This document shows positions 35,900 through 47,279 of a DNA stretch of 64,000 bases, piece by piece (position 1 is the first letter of the stretch; the number at the start of each line of letters is the position of its first letter). The notes under the pieces were generated by a model. The model searched no databases and was not told the DNA's origin. It saw only the letters and a program-made list of their open reading frames with translations. The DNA lies in NCBI RefSeq assembly GCF_013184525.1, contig NZ_JAAOIZ010000001.1, forward strand, positions 744,001 to 808,000, read 5' to 3'. The translations under genes were made by a program, and so were the position numbers. Origin of the DNA: Chryseobacterium sp. LAM-KRS1. Its GTDB lineage: Bacteria > Bacteroidota > Bacteroidia > Flavobacteriales > Weeksellaceae.

Positions 35900-37618
35900 A
35901 TGAAAAAGAGTCTAATGAATCCTGTTTTTTTAAGAAATAAAACCAATGTCATTGCAGTGGCAGCACTACTTTCCATCAGTAACCTCTCTGCACAGACTTT
36001 TTCCGACTTCAACTACCATGGAAACGATAAAATATATAATGACAACCCTCTTAAGCCGGACGAGTTCTATTCCCCGATTTTACAGGGCTGTTATCCTGAT
36101 CCCAGCATTACCAAAAAAGGTGATGATTATTACCTGGTAAACTCTTCTTTCTCAATGTTCCCGGGCGTTCCGATTTTCACTTCCAAGGATTTGGTCAATT
36201 GGAAGCAGGTTGGGCACGTTCTCGACAGGCCTTCTCAGCTTAAGGTGGAAAAAGGAGGTGTTTCTCATGGGATTTATGCACCTGATATCAAATACAATAA
36301 ACACAACGATACATTTTATATGATCACTACCCAGATTGCGGGCGGTATCGGAAATATGGTCGTAAAAACCAAAGATCCGGCAAAAGGATGGAGCGAAGTT
36401 CAGAAACTGAATTTTGACGGTATTGATCCTGCCATTTTCTTTGATGATGACGGAAAAGCTTACATCGTTCACAACGACGCACCACCACAAGGAACCGAGC
36501 AGTATCAAGGTCACCGTGTTATTAAAATGTGGGATTACGACCTTGAAAAAGATCAGGTTGTTGCAGGTTCAGACAGAATTATCGTAAACGGTGGAGTTGA
36601 CCTTTCTCAAAAACCAATTTGGATTGAAGGTCCGCATTTGTACAAATACAAAGGGAAATATTACCTGATGTGTGCAGAAGGCGGAACCGGAGGCAACCAT
36701 AGCGAAGTTATTTTTATGGCAGATTCTCCGAAAGGACCGTTTGTTCCCGCTAAAAATAATCCGATTCTTACGCAAAGATATTTTCCGAGAGACAGAAAGG
36801 AAAAAGTGGATTGGGCAGGCCATGCAGATTTGGTGGAAGGTCCGAACGGACAATGGTATGGCGTATTTTTAGCAATTCGTCCGAATGTAAACAACCGTGT
36901 TACCAAAGGACGTGAAACTTTCATTCTTCCTGTAGACTGGAGCGGAACGTATCCTGTATTCCAAAATGGTCTGGTTCCGATGAAACCAAAATTGAAAATG
37001 CCACAAGGAGTTCAGAATCAAACCGGGCAAACCGGATTTTTCCCGAACGGCAACTTTACATACAACGACAAACTAACCGATAAAAACCTTGATTTCCGTT
37101 GGATTGCCATGCGTGGTCCTCGTGAAAACTTCATTACTGCAACAAAAAATGGTGTAAAAGTGAACCCAATGGAAACGAACATCAAAGCGTTGGCTCCGAT
37201 TTCATCTTTGTTCCACAGATTACAGCACGAAGATTTTGAAACTTCCGTAACCTTAGATTATAAACCAAAATCGGAAAAAGAATTGGCTGGAATTACCCTC
37301 TACCAAAGCGAAACATTCAATTATGTTTTCGGAATCACGAAAAAAGATAAAGATTTCTACATCGTATTGGAAAGAACAGAAAAAGGCCAATCAAAATTGA
37401 TTGCAAGCGAAAAAATTTCACTTTCAAAGAGTATCAAATTTCAGGCTACAGAAGAAAAAGATGAAATCAGCTTCAATTATTCTTTGGACGGCAAAAATTT
37501 CAAAAATCTGGGAGGACCGGTTTCAGGAGATATACTTTCTACTGATGTAGCGGGAGGTTTTACGGGGAGTCTTATCGGACTGTACAGTACCTCTTCCAAT
37601 GATATTGTGCCGAATTAA
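35900..37618 (+). CDS. GH43 beta-xylosidase/alpha-L-arabinofuranosidase with C-terminal beta-sandwich
   Basis: This 572-residue secreted GH43 enzyme has a five-bladed propeller (about 55-370) with D67 in YPDPS as base, D176 in GIDPAIF as pKa modulator and E243 in WIEGP as acid. The C-terminal part (about 385-570) looks like the concanavalin-like domain common in xylan-acting GH43 enzymes. A signal peptide ending in LSAQ directs export. It starts 11 bases after GH95 and is followed by a hairpin. Whether it cuts xylose or arabinose cannot be told from sequence alone. Confidence 0.9.
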   Translation: MKKSLMNPVFLRNKTNVIAVAALLSISNLSAQTFSDFNYHGNDKIYNDNPLKPDEFYSPILQGCYPDPSITKKGDDYYLVNSSFSMFPGVPIFTSKDLVNWKQVGHVLDRPSQLKVEKGGVSHGIYAPDIKYNKHNDTFYMITTQIAGGIGNMVVKTKDPAKGWSEVQKLNFDGIDPAIFFDDDGKAYIVHNDAPPQGTEQYQGHRVIKMWDYDLEKDQVVAGSDRIIVNGGVDLSQKPIWIEGPHLYKYKGKYYLMCAEGGTGGNHSEVIFMADSPKGPFVPAKNNPILTQRYFPRDRKEKVDWAGHADLVEGPNGQWYGVFLAIRPNVNNRVTKGRETFILPVDWSGTYPVFQNGLVPMKPKLKMPQGVQNQTGQTGFFPNGNFTYNDKLTDKNLDFRWIAMRGPRENFITATKNGVKVNPMETNIKALAPISSLFHRLQHEDFETSVTLDYKPKSEKELAGITLYQSETFNYVFGITKKDKDFYIVLERTEKGQSKLIASEKISLSKSIKFQATEEKDEISFNYSLDGKNFKNLGGPVSGDILSTDVAGGFTGSLIGLYSTSSNDIVPN

Positions 37619-37629
37619 TTTAATAGCAG

Positions 37630-37669
37630 AGAAACGCCACACTGAGCTTGTGTAGAAGTGTTTCTTTTT
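37630..37669 (+). repeat. terminator-like dispersed palindrome
   Basis: AGAAAC...GTTTCT encloses CACACTGAGCTTGTGT with partial symmetry and is followed by five Ts. The CACTGAGCTTGT core resembles a palindrome that I recall as widely repeated between genes in flavobacteria; this recall is not checked. It may end transcription between the two GH43 genes. Confidence 0.5.
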
Positions 37670-37712
37670 AAAATTGAAAAACTAAGCGTAGAACCAAACA
37701 TCACAGTACATT

Positions 37713-39320
37713 TTGAAAATCAAAATATCTTATATAGTTTCTTTTTTGGGGTTTATCGGGCTGAATCTTATTTCAGCCCAGGTAAATCCTTCCGGAAAAC
37801 AAAGTACGGCATTTACAAACCCAATCATATGGGCAGATGTGCCGGATTTATCCATTACCAGAAGCGGAAATGATTTTTACCTGATCAGTACCACTATGCA
37901 TCTGATGCCCGGAGCTCCGGTAATGCATTCCAGAGATCTGGTACATTGGGAAATGTCTGGCTATGTTTTCGATACTTTGAATGACAACTCGAAATACGAT
38001 TTATTGAACGGAACCGTTTACGGCAGAGGCCAATGGGCTTCTTCAATCCGCTATCATAAAGGGAAATACTATGTTTTATTCTCTCCGAATGATGAGCCTT
38101 TCAAATCTTATTTCTATGTAACTGATAATCCCGAAAAGGGAAAATGGAAACTCATCACCAGAACACGGCATTTTCATGATGCTTCACTGTTTTTCGATGA
38201 TGATGACAAAATATATGTTTTCACCTCCAACAAAGTTTTTGAACTGAGTCCTGATTTTAAAGAAGTGATCGGAAATCCGGATGGAACTGAGGTATTTCAG
38301 AAAGATGCTTCGGAAACCGGGCTTCTGGAAGGAAACCAGATCATCAAGTGCAACGGAAAATATTATATGATGATGATATCATGGCCCAGAAACGGGAAAC
38401 GCCGTCAGGTAGTCTACAGGGCAGATAAAGTGACAGGTCCTTATGAGAAAAAAGTAATTCTGGAAGATAATTTTTTAGGATTTTCCTATGCAGGGCAAGG
38501 CGCTTTGATTGATGATAAAAACGGAAACTGGTATTCCCTTATTTTCCAGGACAGAAACGGAGTGGGACGCGTTCCGTTGCTTCTGCCTGTACAATGGGAA
38601 AATGACTGGCCGGTACTGGGGGATAACGGAAAAGTTCCTTTGAAAGGAGAAGTTCCGCTTCCGCCGTTCAAAGCAAAAAATCATCTGGTGGAAAGCGATG
38701 AGTTCTCTGGTAAAACAATGAAAATCCAGTGGCAATGGAATCATAATCCGGTAAATGAAGCCTGGTCTTTATCCGAAAGAAAAGGTTTTCTGAGACTGAA
38801 AACCAGCAGAGTGGTAGACAATCTGTACGCAGCACCCAATACTTTGACCCAGAGAATGGAAGGTCCGACTTCTTCAGCGGTTGTCGCAATGGACCTTAAA
38901 GGAATGAAAGATGGAGATGTTGCAGGGTTCAGTGCTTTCAACGGGGACTCCGGGATCTTGTCAGTAGTGAAGGAAGGTGGAGAAAGATTCATTGTTTTTT
39001 CAACCAACGAAGTGAGCCTGGATAATAAAACAAAAGCCATTACAGGGGTTAAAAAAGAAGAAAAAAAACGGATTCCTCTTAATTCTGATAAGGTTTTTCT
39101 GCGTATTGATGCTGATTTTAACCTCGGGAAAGATCTTGCAGACTTTTATTACAGTACGGATCAGAAGAACTGGACGGAAATGGCAAAAGATTACAAAATG
39201 ATCTTTGATTACCGGAGATTCTTTATGGGTTCGAAATTCGCAGTTTTTAATTATGCCACTAAAAATACCGGAGGCTTTGTAGATGTAGATTTTTTCAGAG
39301 TCAGTGAAGCTGGAAAATAA
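37713..39320 (+). CDS. GH43 beta-xylosidase/arabinofuranosidase, TTG start
   Basis: This 535-residue secreted GH43 enzyme has ADVPDLSI with the likely base D45, then FHDASLFF with D156 and LLEGNQI with E206, giving the GH43 triad. The catalytic propeller is followed by a C-terminal beta-sandwich (about 330-530). The start is a TTG that gives a clean signal peptide (ISYIVSFLGFIGLNLISAQ); the next in-frame ATG lies well inside the catalytic domain. The upstream palindrome suggests weak or separate expression. It resembles the preceding GH43 in layout but is not a close copy. Confidence 0.85.
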   Translation: MKIKISYIVSFLGFIGLNLISAQVNPSGKQSTAFTNPIIWADVPDLSITRSGNDFYLISTTMHLMPGAPVMHSRDLVHWEMSGYVFDTLNDNSKYDLLNGTVYGRGQWASSIRYHKGKYYVLFSPNDEPFKSYFYVTDNPEKGKWKLITRTRHFHDASLFFDDDDKIYVFTSNKVFELSPDFKEVIGNPDGTEVFQKDASETGLLEGNQIIKCNGKYYMMMISWPRNGKRRQVVYRADKVTGPYEKKVILEDNFLGFSYAGQGALIDDKNGNWYSLIFQDRNGVGRVPLLLPVQWENDWPVLGDNGKVPLKGEVPLPPFKAKNHLVESDEFSGKTMKIQWQWNHNPVNEAWSLSERKGFLRLKTSRVVDNLYAAPNTLTQRMEGPTSSAVVAMDLKGMKDGDVAGFSAFNGDSGILSVVKEGGERFIVFSTNEVSLDNKTKAITGVKKEEKKRIPLNSDKVFLRIDADFNLGKDLADFYYSTDQKNWTEMAKDYKMIFDYRRFFMGSKFAVFNYATKNTGGFVDVDFFRVSEAGK

Positions 39321-39370
39321 AATCAAATGCAGATAAAAGTCTGTTGTAAACAGTAAGTAAAATATACCTA

Positions 39371-39394
39371 TTATTTTTTTATCCGAAAAAATAA
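39371..39394 (+). terminator. AT-rich hairpin before the double esterase
   Basis: TTATTTTTT (39371-39379) and AAAAAATAA (39386-39394) form a 9-base stem with a 6-base loop in the 98-base gap. It may be a weak terminator. Confidence 0.35.
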
Positions 39395-39400
39395 GTGTAA

Positions 39401-41344
<1,944 letters not shown>

Positions 41345-41392
41345 AGATTTTAAGTTAATGGCATAAAGAAAATAATTCAAATCTGAAATGAA

Positions 41393-43840
41393 ATGAGCTT
41401 TACAAAAATGAACATCAAAACTTCCATTATTACAGTCATCATGTTTTCCGGAATGGTAAATGTCAGTGCACAGTCTTATCAGAAAACAGATTCAGGATTG
41501 AAGTTTTCTGCTGATCATATGAATGTTGAAGTGAAATTTTATGGAGAAAATACGATCAGGATTATTAAATATCCCGCAGGCAGATCATTTGTCAAAAATA
41601 GTTTGTCGGTCATTAAACAGGAGCAGAAAATCAAATTCTCAGTTTCAGAAAAAAATAATATTATTTCATTAAAAACAAATGACCTTCTGCTTTCCATTAA
41701 TACTAAAAATGGAGTGATCACCTATACATTACCATCCGGAAAGGAGCTTTTGAAAGAAACCGCAAATGACTTCAAGCCATTCAATGATGCCGGAACGCAG
41801 ACTTATTCTGTAAGACAGGATTTTCAGCTTGAAAAGGACGAGCCGATCTACGGTCTGGGAATTCTGCAAAATGAAAAAATGTCCCAGCGGAATACCGATG
41901 TAAAAATGATTCAGAATAATACCTGGGATTTTGTGCCTTTTTTCCAGTCTGTAAAAGGGTATGGCATTTTTTGGGACAACTATTCACCCACACAATTTAC
42001 CGATACACCTCAGAAAACCTCTTTCTCATCTGAAGTGGGAGATGGTATAGATTATTACTTTATCTACGGTAAAAATGCAGATGGAGTAGTGGCCGGAATG
42101 CGTGACCTTACAGGAAATGTACCGATGCTTCCTTTATGGACATATGGCTACTGGCAAAGCAAAGAACGTTACAAAAGCCAGAATGAACTGACAGAGGTGG
42201 TTAAAAAATACCGCGATCTGAAAGTCCCTTTAGACGGAATCATACAGGATTGGCAATACTGGGGAAACAATTATCAGTGGAATGCCATGGACTTTATCAG
42301 TCCCGACTTTCCGGATGCTAAAAAAATGGTACAGGATATTCATGATATGAATGCCCATCTTTCGGTTTCCATCTGGTCGTCATTCGGGCCAATGACCAAA
42401 CAGTACCGTGAAATGAATTCAAAGGGTATGCTTTTTAATATCAGTACATGGCCTGAATCAGGCCGTGATGTCTGGCCTCCGGATATGAATTATCCTTCCG
42501 GTGTCCGTGTTTATGATGCGTACAATCCTGAAGCCAGAAATATATACTGGAAATACCTGAACAGAGGTATTTTCAGCCTGGGAGTAGATTCCTGGTGGAT
42601 GGACTCAACAGAACCTGATCATCTCAGCCAGAAAGCGGAAGACCTGGATACTAAAACCTACCTTGGCTCATTCAGAAAAGTAAGAAACGCATATCCGCTG
42701 ATGACAGTAGGCGGTGTTTACGATCATCAGCGTGAAACCACCGGTGATAAAAGGGTTTTTATTTTAACAAGGTCAGCGTTTGCAGGCCAGCAGCGATATG
42801 CCGCCAACACCTGGTCCGGCGATGTCAATTCTTCCTGGGAAACATTGCGCAAACAGGTACCGGCAGGATTGAATTTCAGTCTTACAGGAAATCCGAATTT
42901 CAACTCTGACATCGGCGGTTTCTTTGCTGGTACTTACAAAAGAAATGGAGGTTCAAAAAATCCAATGTTCCAGGAACTGTATGTCCGATGGCTGCAGTAT
43001 GGAACCTTTACACCAATGATGCGCTCTCATGGAACCGATGTTGCGAGAGAAATTTATCAATTTGGAAATAAAGGAGAAGTTGTTTATGATGCGATAGAAA
43101 AATTCATCAGGCTGCGTTACAGTATGTTACCGTATATCTATTCTGTTTCCCATGATGTTTCAAAAAACGGGTCAAGCTTTATGAGAGCTCTTTCCATGGA
43201 TTTTCCTTCAGACAAAAAAACATGGGATATGAATAACGAATATCTTTTTGGAAAATCATTGCTGGTGGCGCCGGTTCTCAATGCCCAATATACTCCTGAA
43301 AAGACAGTTAAAACCGATGAAAATGAAGGCTGGAATAAAACCGACAGCAATAAGGACAATTCCGTTTCAAATATAGATTTTACTCAAAACAAAAGCGTGA
43401 AAGTTTACCTTCCGGATGGAACAGGTTGGTTTGATTTCTGGACCAATGAAAAATACAGTGGAGGGAAAGAAATTCAGAAATCTGTTAATCTTCAGACTAT
43501 TCCTTTGTATGTAAAAGCAGGAAGCATCATTCCGTTGGGGCCAGATGTACAATATGCAACGGAGAAAAAATGGGATCATCTTACCATAAAAGTTTATCCG
43601 GGAAGCGATACCGATTTCATTGTATACGAAGATGAATTCGATAATTATAATTATGAAAAAGGTGCCTATACAGAAATACCTTTTCACTGGAACGAAAAAT
43701 CAAAAACACTCACGATAGGTGACCGGAAAGGTAAATACAAAGGAATGATTGAGACAAGGCGTTTTAACCTGATTCTTCCTGATGGACAGCAGAAATCGGT
43801 GAATTATGCCGGAAAAAAGATAAATGTAAGTTTAAAATAA
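41393..43840 (+). CDS. GH31 alpha-xylosidase-like glycoside hydrolase
   Basis: This 815-residue secreted GH31 enzyme has the nucleophile D404 in GVDSWWMDSTEPD and the acid/base D477 in TWSGDVNSSW. WSGD and the DSTEPD variant are common in alpha-xylosidases. N-terminal beta-sandwich, barrel and C-terminal DUF5110-like strands are all present. ATG at 41408 is an alternative start that still gives a signal peptide ending in VSAQ. In complex arabinoxylan it could remove alpha-linked xylose from arabinose side chains; alpha-glucosidase activity cannot be excluded. Confidence 0.9.
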   Translation: MSFTKMNIKTSIITVIMFSGMVNVSAQSYQKTDSGLKFSADHMNVEVKFYGENTIRIIKYPAGRSFVKNSLSVIKQEQKIKFSVSEKNNIISLKTNDLLLSINTKNGVITYTLPSGKELLKETANDFKPFNDAGTQTYSVRQDFQLEKDEPIYGLGILQNEKMSQRNTDVKMIQNNTWDFVPFFQSVKGYGIFWDNYSPTQFTDTPQKTSFSSEVGDGIDYYFIYGKNADGVVAGMRDLTGNVPMLPLWTYGYWQSKERYKSQNELTEVVKKYRDLKVPLDGIIQDWQYWGNNYQWNAMDFISPDFPDAKKMVQDIHDMNAHLSVSIWSSFGPMTKQYREMNSKGMLFNISTWPESGRDVWPPDMNYPSGVRVYDAYNPEARNIYWKYLNRGIFSLGVDSWWMDSTEPDHLSQKAEDLDTKTYLGSFRKVRNAYPLMTVGGVYDHQRETTGDKRVFILTRSAFAGQQRYAANTWSGDVNSSWETLRKQVPAGLNFSLTGNPNFNSDIGGFFAGTYKRNGGSKNPMFQELYVRWLQYGTFTPMMRSHGTDVAREIYQFGNKGEVVYDAIEKFIRLRYSMLPYIYSVSHDVSKNGSSFMRALSMDFPSDKKTWDMNNEYLFGKSLLVAPVLNAQYTPEKTVKTDENEGWNKTDSNKDNSVSNIDFTQNKSVKVYLPDGTGWFDFWTNEKYSGGKEIQKSVNLQTIPLYVKAGSIIPLGPDVQYATEKKWDHLTIKVYPGSDTDFIVYEDEFDNYNYEKGAYTEIPFHWNEKSKTLTIGDRKGKYKGMIETRRFNLILPDGQQKSVNYAGKKINVSLK

Positions 43841-43856
43841 TTTTAAAGTATTGATT

Positions 43857-45224
43857 ATGAGAGTTTTAAATTTAATAATGGTTTTAGTTTTTTTTCAGAT
43901 TTCATTCGCTCAAAATCCGATTATCCAAACCAAGTATACTGCAGACCCGGCACCGATGGTTTATAAGGATACAGTTTATCTTTATACGAGCCATGATGAG
44001 GACGACGCTTTCGGATTCAAAATGAAGGACTGGTTACTATACACTTCCACAGATATGGTCAACTGGACAGACCACGGTGTAGTGGCTTCGCTCAAAGATT
44101 TTAAATGGGTAAATACCGACAACGGTGCCTGGGCACCACAGGTTGTCGAAAGAAACGGTAAATTCTATATGTATTGTCCAATGCCGAACAATATGGGGAT
44201 TGGTGTTTTAGTGGCGGACAGTCCGTACGGTCCTTTCACCGATCCTATTGGCAAGCCTTTGATCAAAAATTCTCTGGATGACATCGATCCCACAGTTTTA
44301 ATTGACGACGACGGGCAGGCTTATCTGTACTGGGGAAATCCCAATCTTTGGTATGCTAAACTGAATGAAGATATGATATCTCTTGCCGGACCAATCACCA
44401 AGGACCCTTCATTTGCGAAGGTGAAAGATCAGCCAGATCCTTTCAAATATCAGGAAGGACCTTGGGTTTGGAAAAAAAATAACCATTATTATATGGCTTA
44501 TGCATCAAAATGCTGCCCGGAAGGGATTGGTTACGCCATTGCAAAATCACCGACAGGACCCTGGAATTATGGAGGCGTGATTATGGATGGCGACCAGAGA
44601 TCCAGCGGAAATCATCCCGGTATTATAGATTTCAAAGGCAGATCTTATGTTTTCGGATTCAACCATATGCTTAGGATGCAGACCATGAGCAAGCATTACG
44701 AACGCCGGTCTGTCAGTGTCACAGAAATTACCTACAATGCAGATGGAACCATTCAGAAGCTTCCTTTCTGGACTGCGGATGGCGCAAAAAGAGTGGGTAC
44801 TCTGGATCCTTATAAAAAAGTTGAAGCAGAAACAATGGCTTACAGTGAAGGCCTGAAAACAGAAATGGTCACAGAATGGCAACGTAATCAACCCTATAAC
44901 AGAGGTAAAAAAATTACAGACCGCATCATCGTTACCTCAATTAACAATGGTGATTATATTAAAATCCAGGGAGTAGATTTTTCCAAAGGTGTAAAATCTT
45001 TGGATGTGAATGTTGCTGCTCTCTATGGAGGAAGAATAGAAGTACGTTCAGATGCTCTTAATGGGCCTGTGCTTGGCGCTGTTAACGTTACAGGAAAAGG
45101 TGAGGGTGACCTATATAAGACTATTAATACACCTCTGAAAAGTGTAAGAGGAATCCACGATTTATATTTTGTTTTTAAGGGAGAAAAAGACCTTTTCTAT
45201 TTCGATTGGTGGAAATTTAATTAA
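43857..45224 (+). CDS. GH43-CBM6 enzyme, first of three paralogues
   Basis: This secreted GH43 enzyme of about 455 residues carries D30 in TADPAPM, D144 in DIDPTVLI and E200 in QEGPW. A C-terminal CBM6-like domain starts at about 325 (EAETMAYSEG) and ends in YFDWWKF. The ATG at 43857 is preferred over the in-frame TTG at 43851. It shares the TADPAPMVY and WxDHG stretches with the genes at 47280 and 48695, and stands 16 bases after GH31. Probable role: removing arabinose or xylose side groups from xylan while CBM6 binds the chain. Confidence 0.9.
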   Translation: MRVLNLIMVLVFFQISFAQNPIIQTKYTADPAPMVYKDTVYLYTSHDEDDAFGFKMKDWLLYTSTDMVNWTDHGVVASLKDFKWVNTDNGAWAPQVVERNGKFYMYCPMPNNMGIGVLVADSPYGPFTDPIGKPLIKNSLDDIDPTVLIDDDGQAYLYWGNPNLWYAKLNEDMISLAGPITKDPSFAKVKDQPDPFKYQEGPWVWKKNNHYYMAYASKCCPEGIGYAIAKSPTGPWNYGGVIMDGDQRSSGNHPGIIDFKGRSYVFGFNHMLRMQTMSKHYERRSVSVTEITYNADGTIQKLPFWTADGAKRVGTLDPYKKVEAETMAYSEGLKTEMVTEWQRNQPYNRGKKITDRIIVTSINNGDYIKIQGVDFSKGVKSLDVNVAALYGGRIEVRSDALNGPVLGAVNVTGKGEGDLYKTINTPLKSVRGIHDLYFVFKGEKDLFYFDWWKFN

Positions 45225-45241
45225 ATCCAAATTTTTAAATA

Positions 45242-47266
45242 ATGTTGAAGACGAAAATACTTTTAATTGCTGTAACATTTTTGCTGTCGGGAAATATTTT
45301 CAAGGCGCAGTCAACTGTTTGGTTAGACCAGTTGGATTTGAGCGTTGTAACACAGGGGCACGGAAAACCGGGCATCAATACTTCGGTGGACGGAAAACCT
45401 ATAACCATTGCCGGCGAAGTTTTCAAAAGAGGCTTTGGAACCCACGCTGAAAGTTCTTTGTTGATTAGATTAAATGGCAAAGCAAAAAGCTTTACCGCAA
45501 TGGTGGGAATGGATGATGAAATCAAAGGCCAGAATCCCGCTGCCGAATTTGAAATTTACGGCGACAACAAAAAACTTTGGTCAAGCGGGGTCATGAAATT
45601 AGGCGATAAAGCAAAGCCTGTTTCCGTTTCGCTGGAAGGTGTAAAACAATTAGAATTAGTCGTAACAGACGGCGGAAACGGACCTTATTATGATCACGCC
45701 GATTGGGCAGATGCTAAGTTTGAAACAGCAGGCGGTGCAAAATTGATAACATTTAACCCAATTTCATCAGTACCTTATATTTTGACGCCAAAACCTGCGG
45801 CAACTCCAAAAATTAATTCAGCAGGCGTTTACGGAGTTCGTCCTGGCTCACCTTTTTTGTTCAGGGTTGCGGCAACGGGTGACAGACCAATGACTTTTAC
45901 GGCGAAAAACCTTCCGAAAGGGTTAACAATAGATTCACAGACCGGAATCATCACTGGAAAAATAGATTTTAAAGGAAGCTATGAAGTGACTTTGAATGCT
46001 AAAAATGCGAAAGGTTCAGTTTCAAAAAAATTAAAAATAGAAAGCGGAGACAGAATCGCTCTCACACCCACAATGGGCTGGAATAGCTGGAACTGCTTCG
46101 GACATGAAGTTTCTGCCGACAAAGTGAAACGTGCAGCAGATGCCCTTATAAAGTCGGGACTAATCAATCACGGATGGAATTATATCAATATCGATGATTC
46201 CTGGCAGTATAACAGAGATGGAAAAGACCCTTCATTCCAGGGAAAAATGCGTGATGAAAACGGTTATATTCTGACCAATTCCAAATTTCCTGATATGAAA
46301 GGTCTTGCAGACTACATGCATAACAATGGCTTGAAAATGGGAATTTATTCTTCCCCCGGTCCATGGACCTGTGGCGGATGTGCCGGAAGCTACGGCTACG
46401 AAAAACAGGATGCTGAAAGCTACACCAAATGGGGCGTTGATTACCTGAAATACGACTGGTGTAGCTATGGCGGAGTAATTGACGGGCTGCCGGATAATGA
46501 TCCTGATAAAGTTCCTTCTCTTGCCTTTCAAGGAGGCGGAGATTTGGATAAAGGCGTGAAACCATTCAAACTGATGGGAAGCCTTTTGAAGCAGCAGCCG
46601 AGAGACATCGTGTACAACCTCTGCCAATACGGAATGGGTGAGGTATGGAAGTGGGGTGATGAGGTCAATGCACAATCCTGGCGTACCACCAACGATATTA
46701 CAGATACCTGGTCAAGCGTAAAGAATATTGCCCTTGCTCAGGACAAGGCAGCTCCTTTTGCGAAACCCGGAAACCGCAACGATCCGGATATGCTGGTTGT
46801 TGGCGTTGTCGGCTGGGGAAATCCACATCAGAGCCGGTTGAAGCCTGATGAACAGTATCTTCATATGAGTCTGTGGAGCATTTTTTCTGCCCCGTTGCTG
46901 ATTGGCTGTGACCTTGAGAAACTGGATGATTTCACTTTAAACCTTCTGACGAATGATGAGGTTATTGCCGTCAATCAGGATGCTTTGGGAAAACAGGGTG
47001 TTTGTTTGCAGACCATTGGTGAGCTCAGAATTTATGTCAAAGAACTGGAAGACGGAGGAAAGGCAGTAGCTTTTGCCAATTTCGGAAGAGAAAAAGTGAC
47101 GCTACCCTATAAAGATTTCAAAAAATTAGGAATTTCCGGTGTTCAGGCGGTTCGTGACCTTTGGAGACAGAAGGATATTGCAGAAATCAACACAGACAAA
47201 AAAAGTCTTCCATTGGATATTCCGGCACATGGTGTTGCTTATTATAAATTCATTTCACTCAAATAA
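45242..47266 (+). CDS. GH27 alpha-galactosidase-like enzyme with NPCBM domain
   Basis: This 674-residue secreted enzyme has an N-terminal NPCBM-type sugar-binding domain (about 23-163), a putative Ig domain (about 190-268), then the GH27 barrel from GWNSWNCFG at 279. The nucleophile is D405 in YLKYDWC and the acid/base is near D485 in WRTTNDITD. GH27 enzymes remove alpha-galactose or, in some members, beta-L-arabinopyranose. It lies between two GH43-CBM6 paralogues with short gaps, so it is part of side-chain removal. Signal peptide ends in KAQ. Confidence 0.92.
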   Translation: MLKTKILLIAVTFLLSGNIFKAQSTVWLDQLDLSVVTQGHGKPGINTSVDGKPITIAGEVFKRGFGTHAESSLLIRLNGKAKSFTAMVGMDDEIKGQNPAAEFEIYGDNKKLWSSGVMKLGDKAKPVSVSLEGVKQLELVVTDGGNGPYYDHADWADAKFETAGGAKLITFNPISSVPYILTPKPAATPKINSAGVYGVRPGSPFLFRVAATGDRPMTFTAKNLPKGLTIDSQTGIITGKIDFKGSYEVTLNAKNAKGSVSKKLKIESGDRIALTPTMGWNSWNCFGHEVSADKVKRAADALIKSGLINHGWNYINIDDSWQYNRDGKDPSFQGKMRDENGYILTNSKFPDMKGLADYMHNNGLKMGIYSSPGPWTCGGCAGSYGYEKQDAESYTKWGVDYLKYDWCSYGGVIDGLPDNDPDKVPSLAFQGGGDLDKGVKPFKLMGSLLKQQPRDIVYNLCQYGMGEVWKWGDEVNAQSWRTTNDITDTWSSVKNIALAQDKAAPFAKPGNRNDPDMLVVGVVGWGNPHQSRLKPDEQYLHMSLWSIFSAPLLIGCDLEKLDDFTLNLLTNDEVIAVNQDALGKQGVCLQTIGELRIYVKELEDGGKAVAFANFGREKVTLPYKDFKKLGISGVQAVRDLWRQKDIAEINTDKKSLPLDIPAHGVAYYKFISLK

Positions 47267-47279
47267 ATAAGATTAAGAT

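Noticed and set aside
37658..37873. 71-codon ORF overlapping the TTG-start GH43
   Set aside because: It lies out of frame within the signal peptide and catalytic start of a clear GH43 gene.
43851..43856. TTG start six bases before the first GH43-CBM6 ATG
   Set aside because: The ATG at 43857 gives the same signal peptide and is the normal choice.
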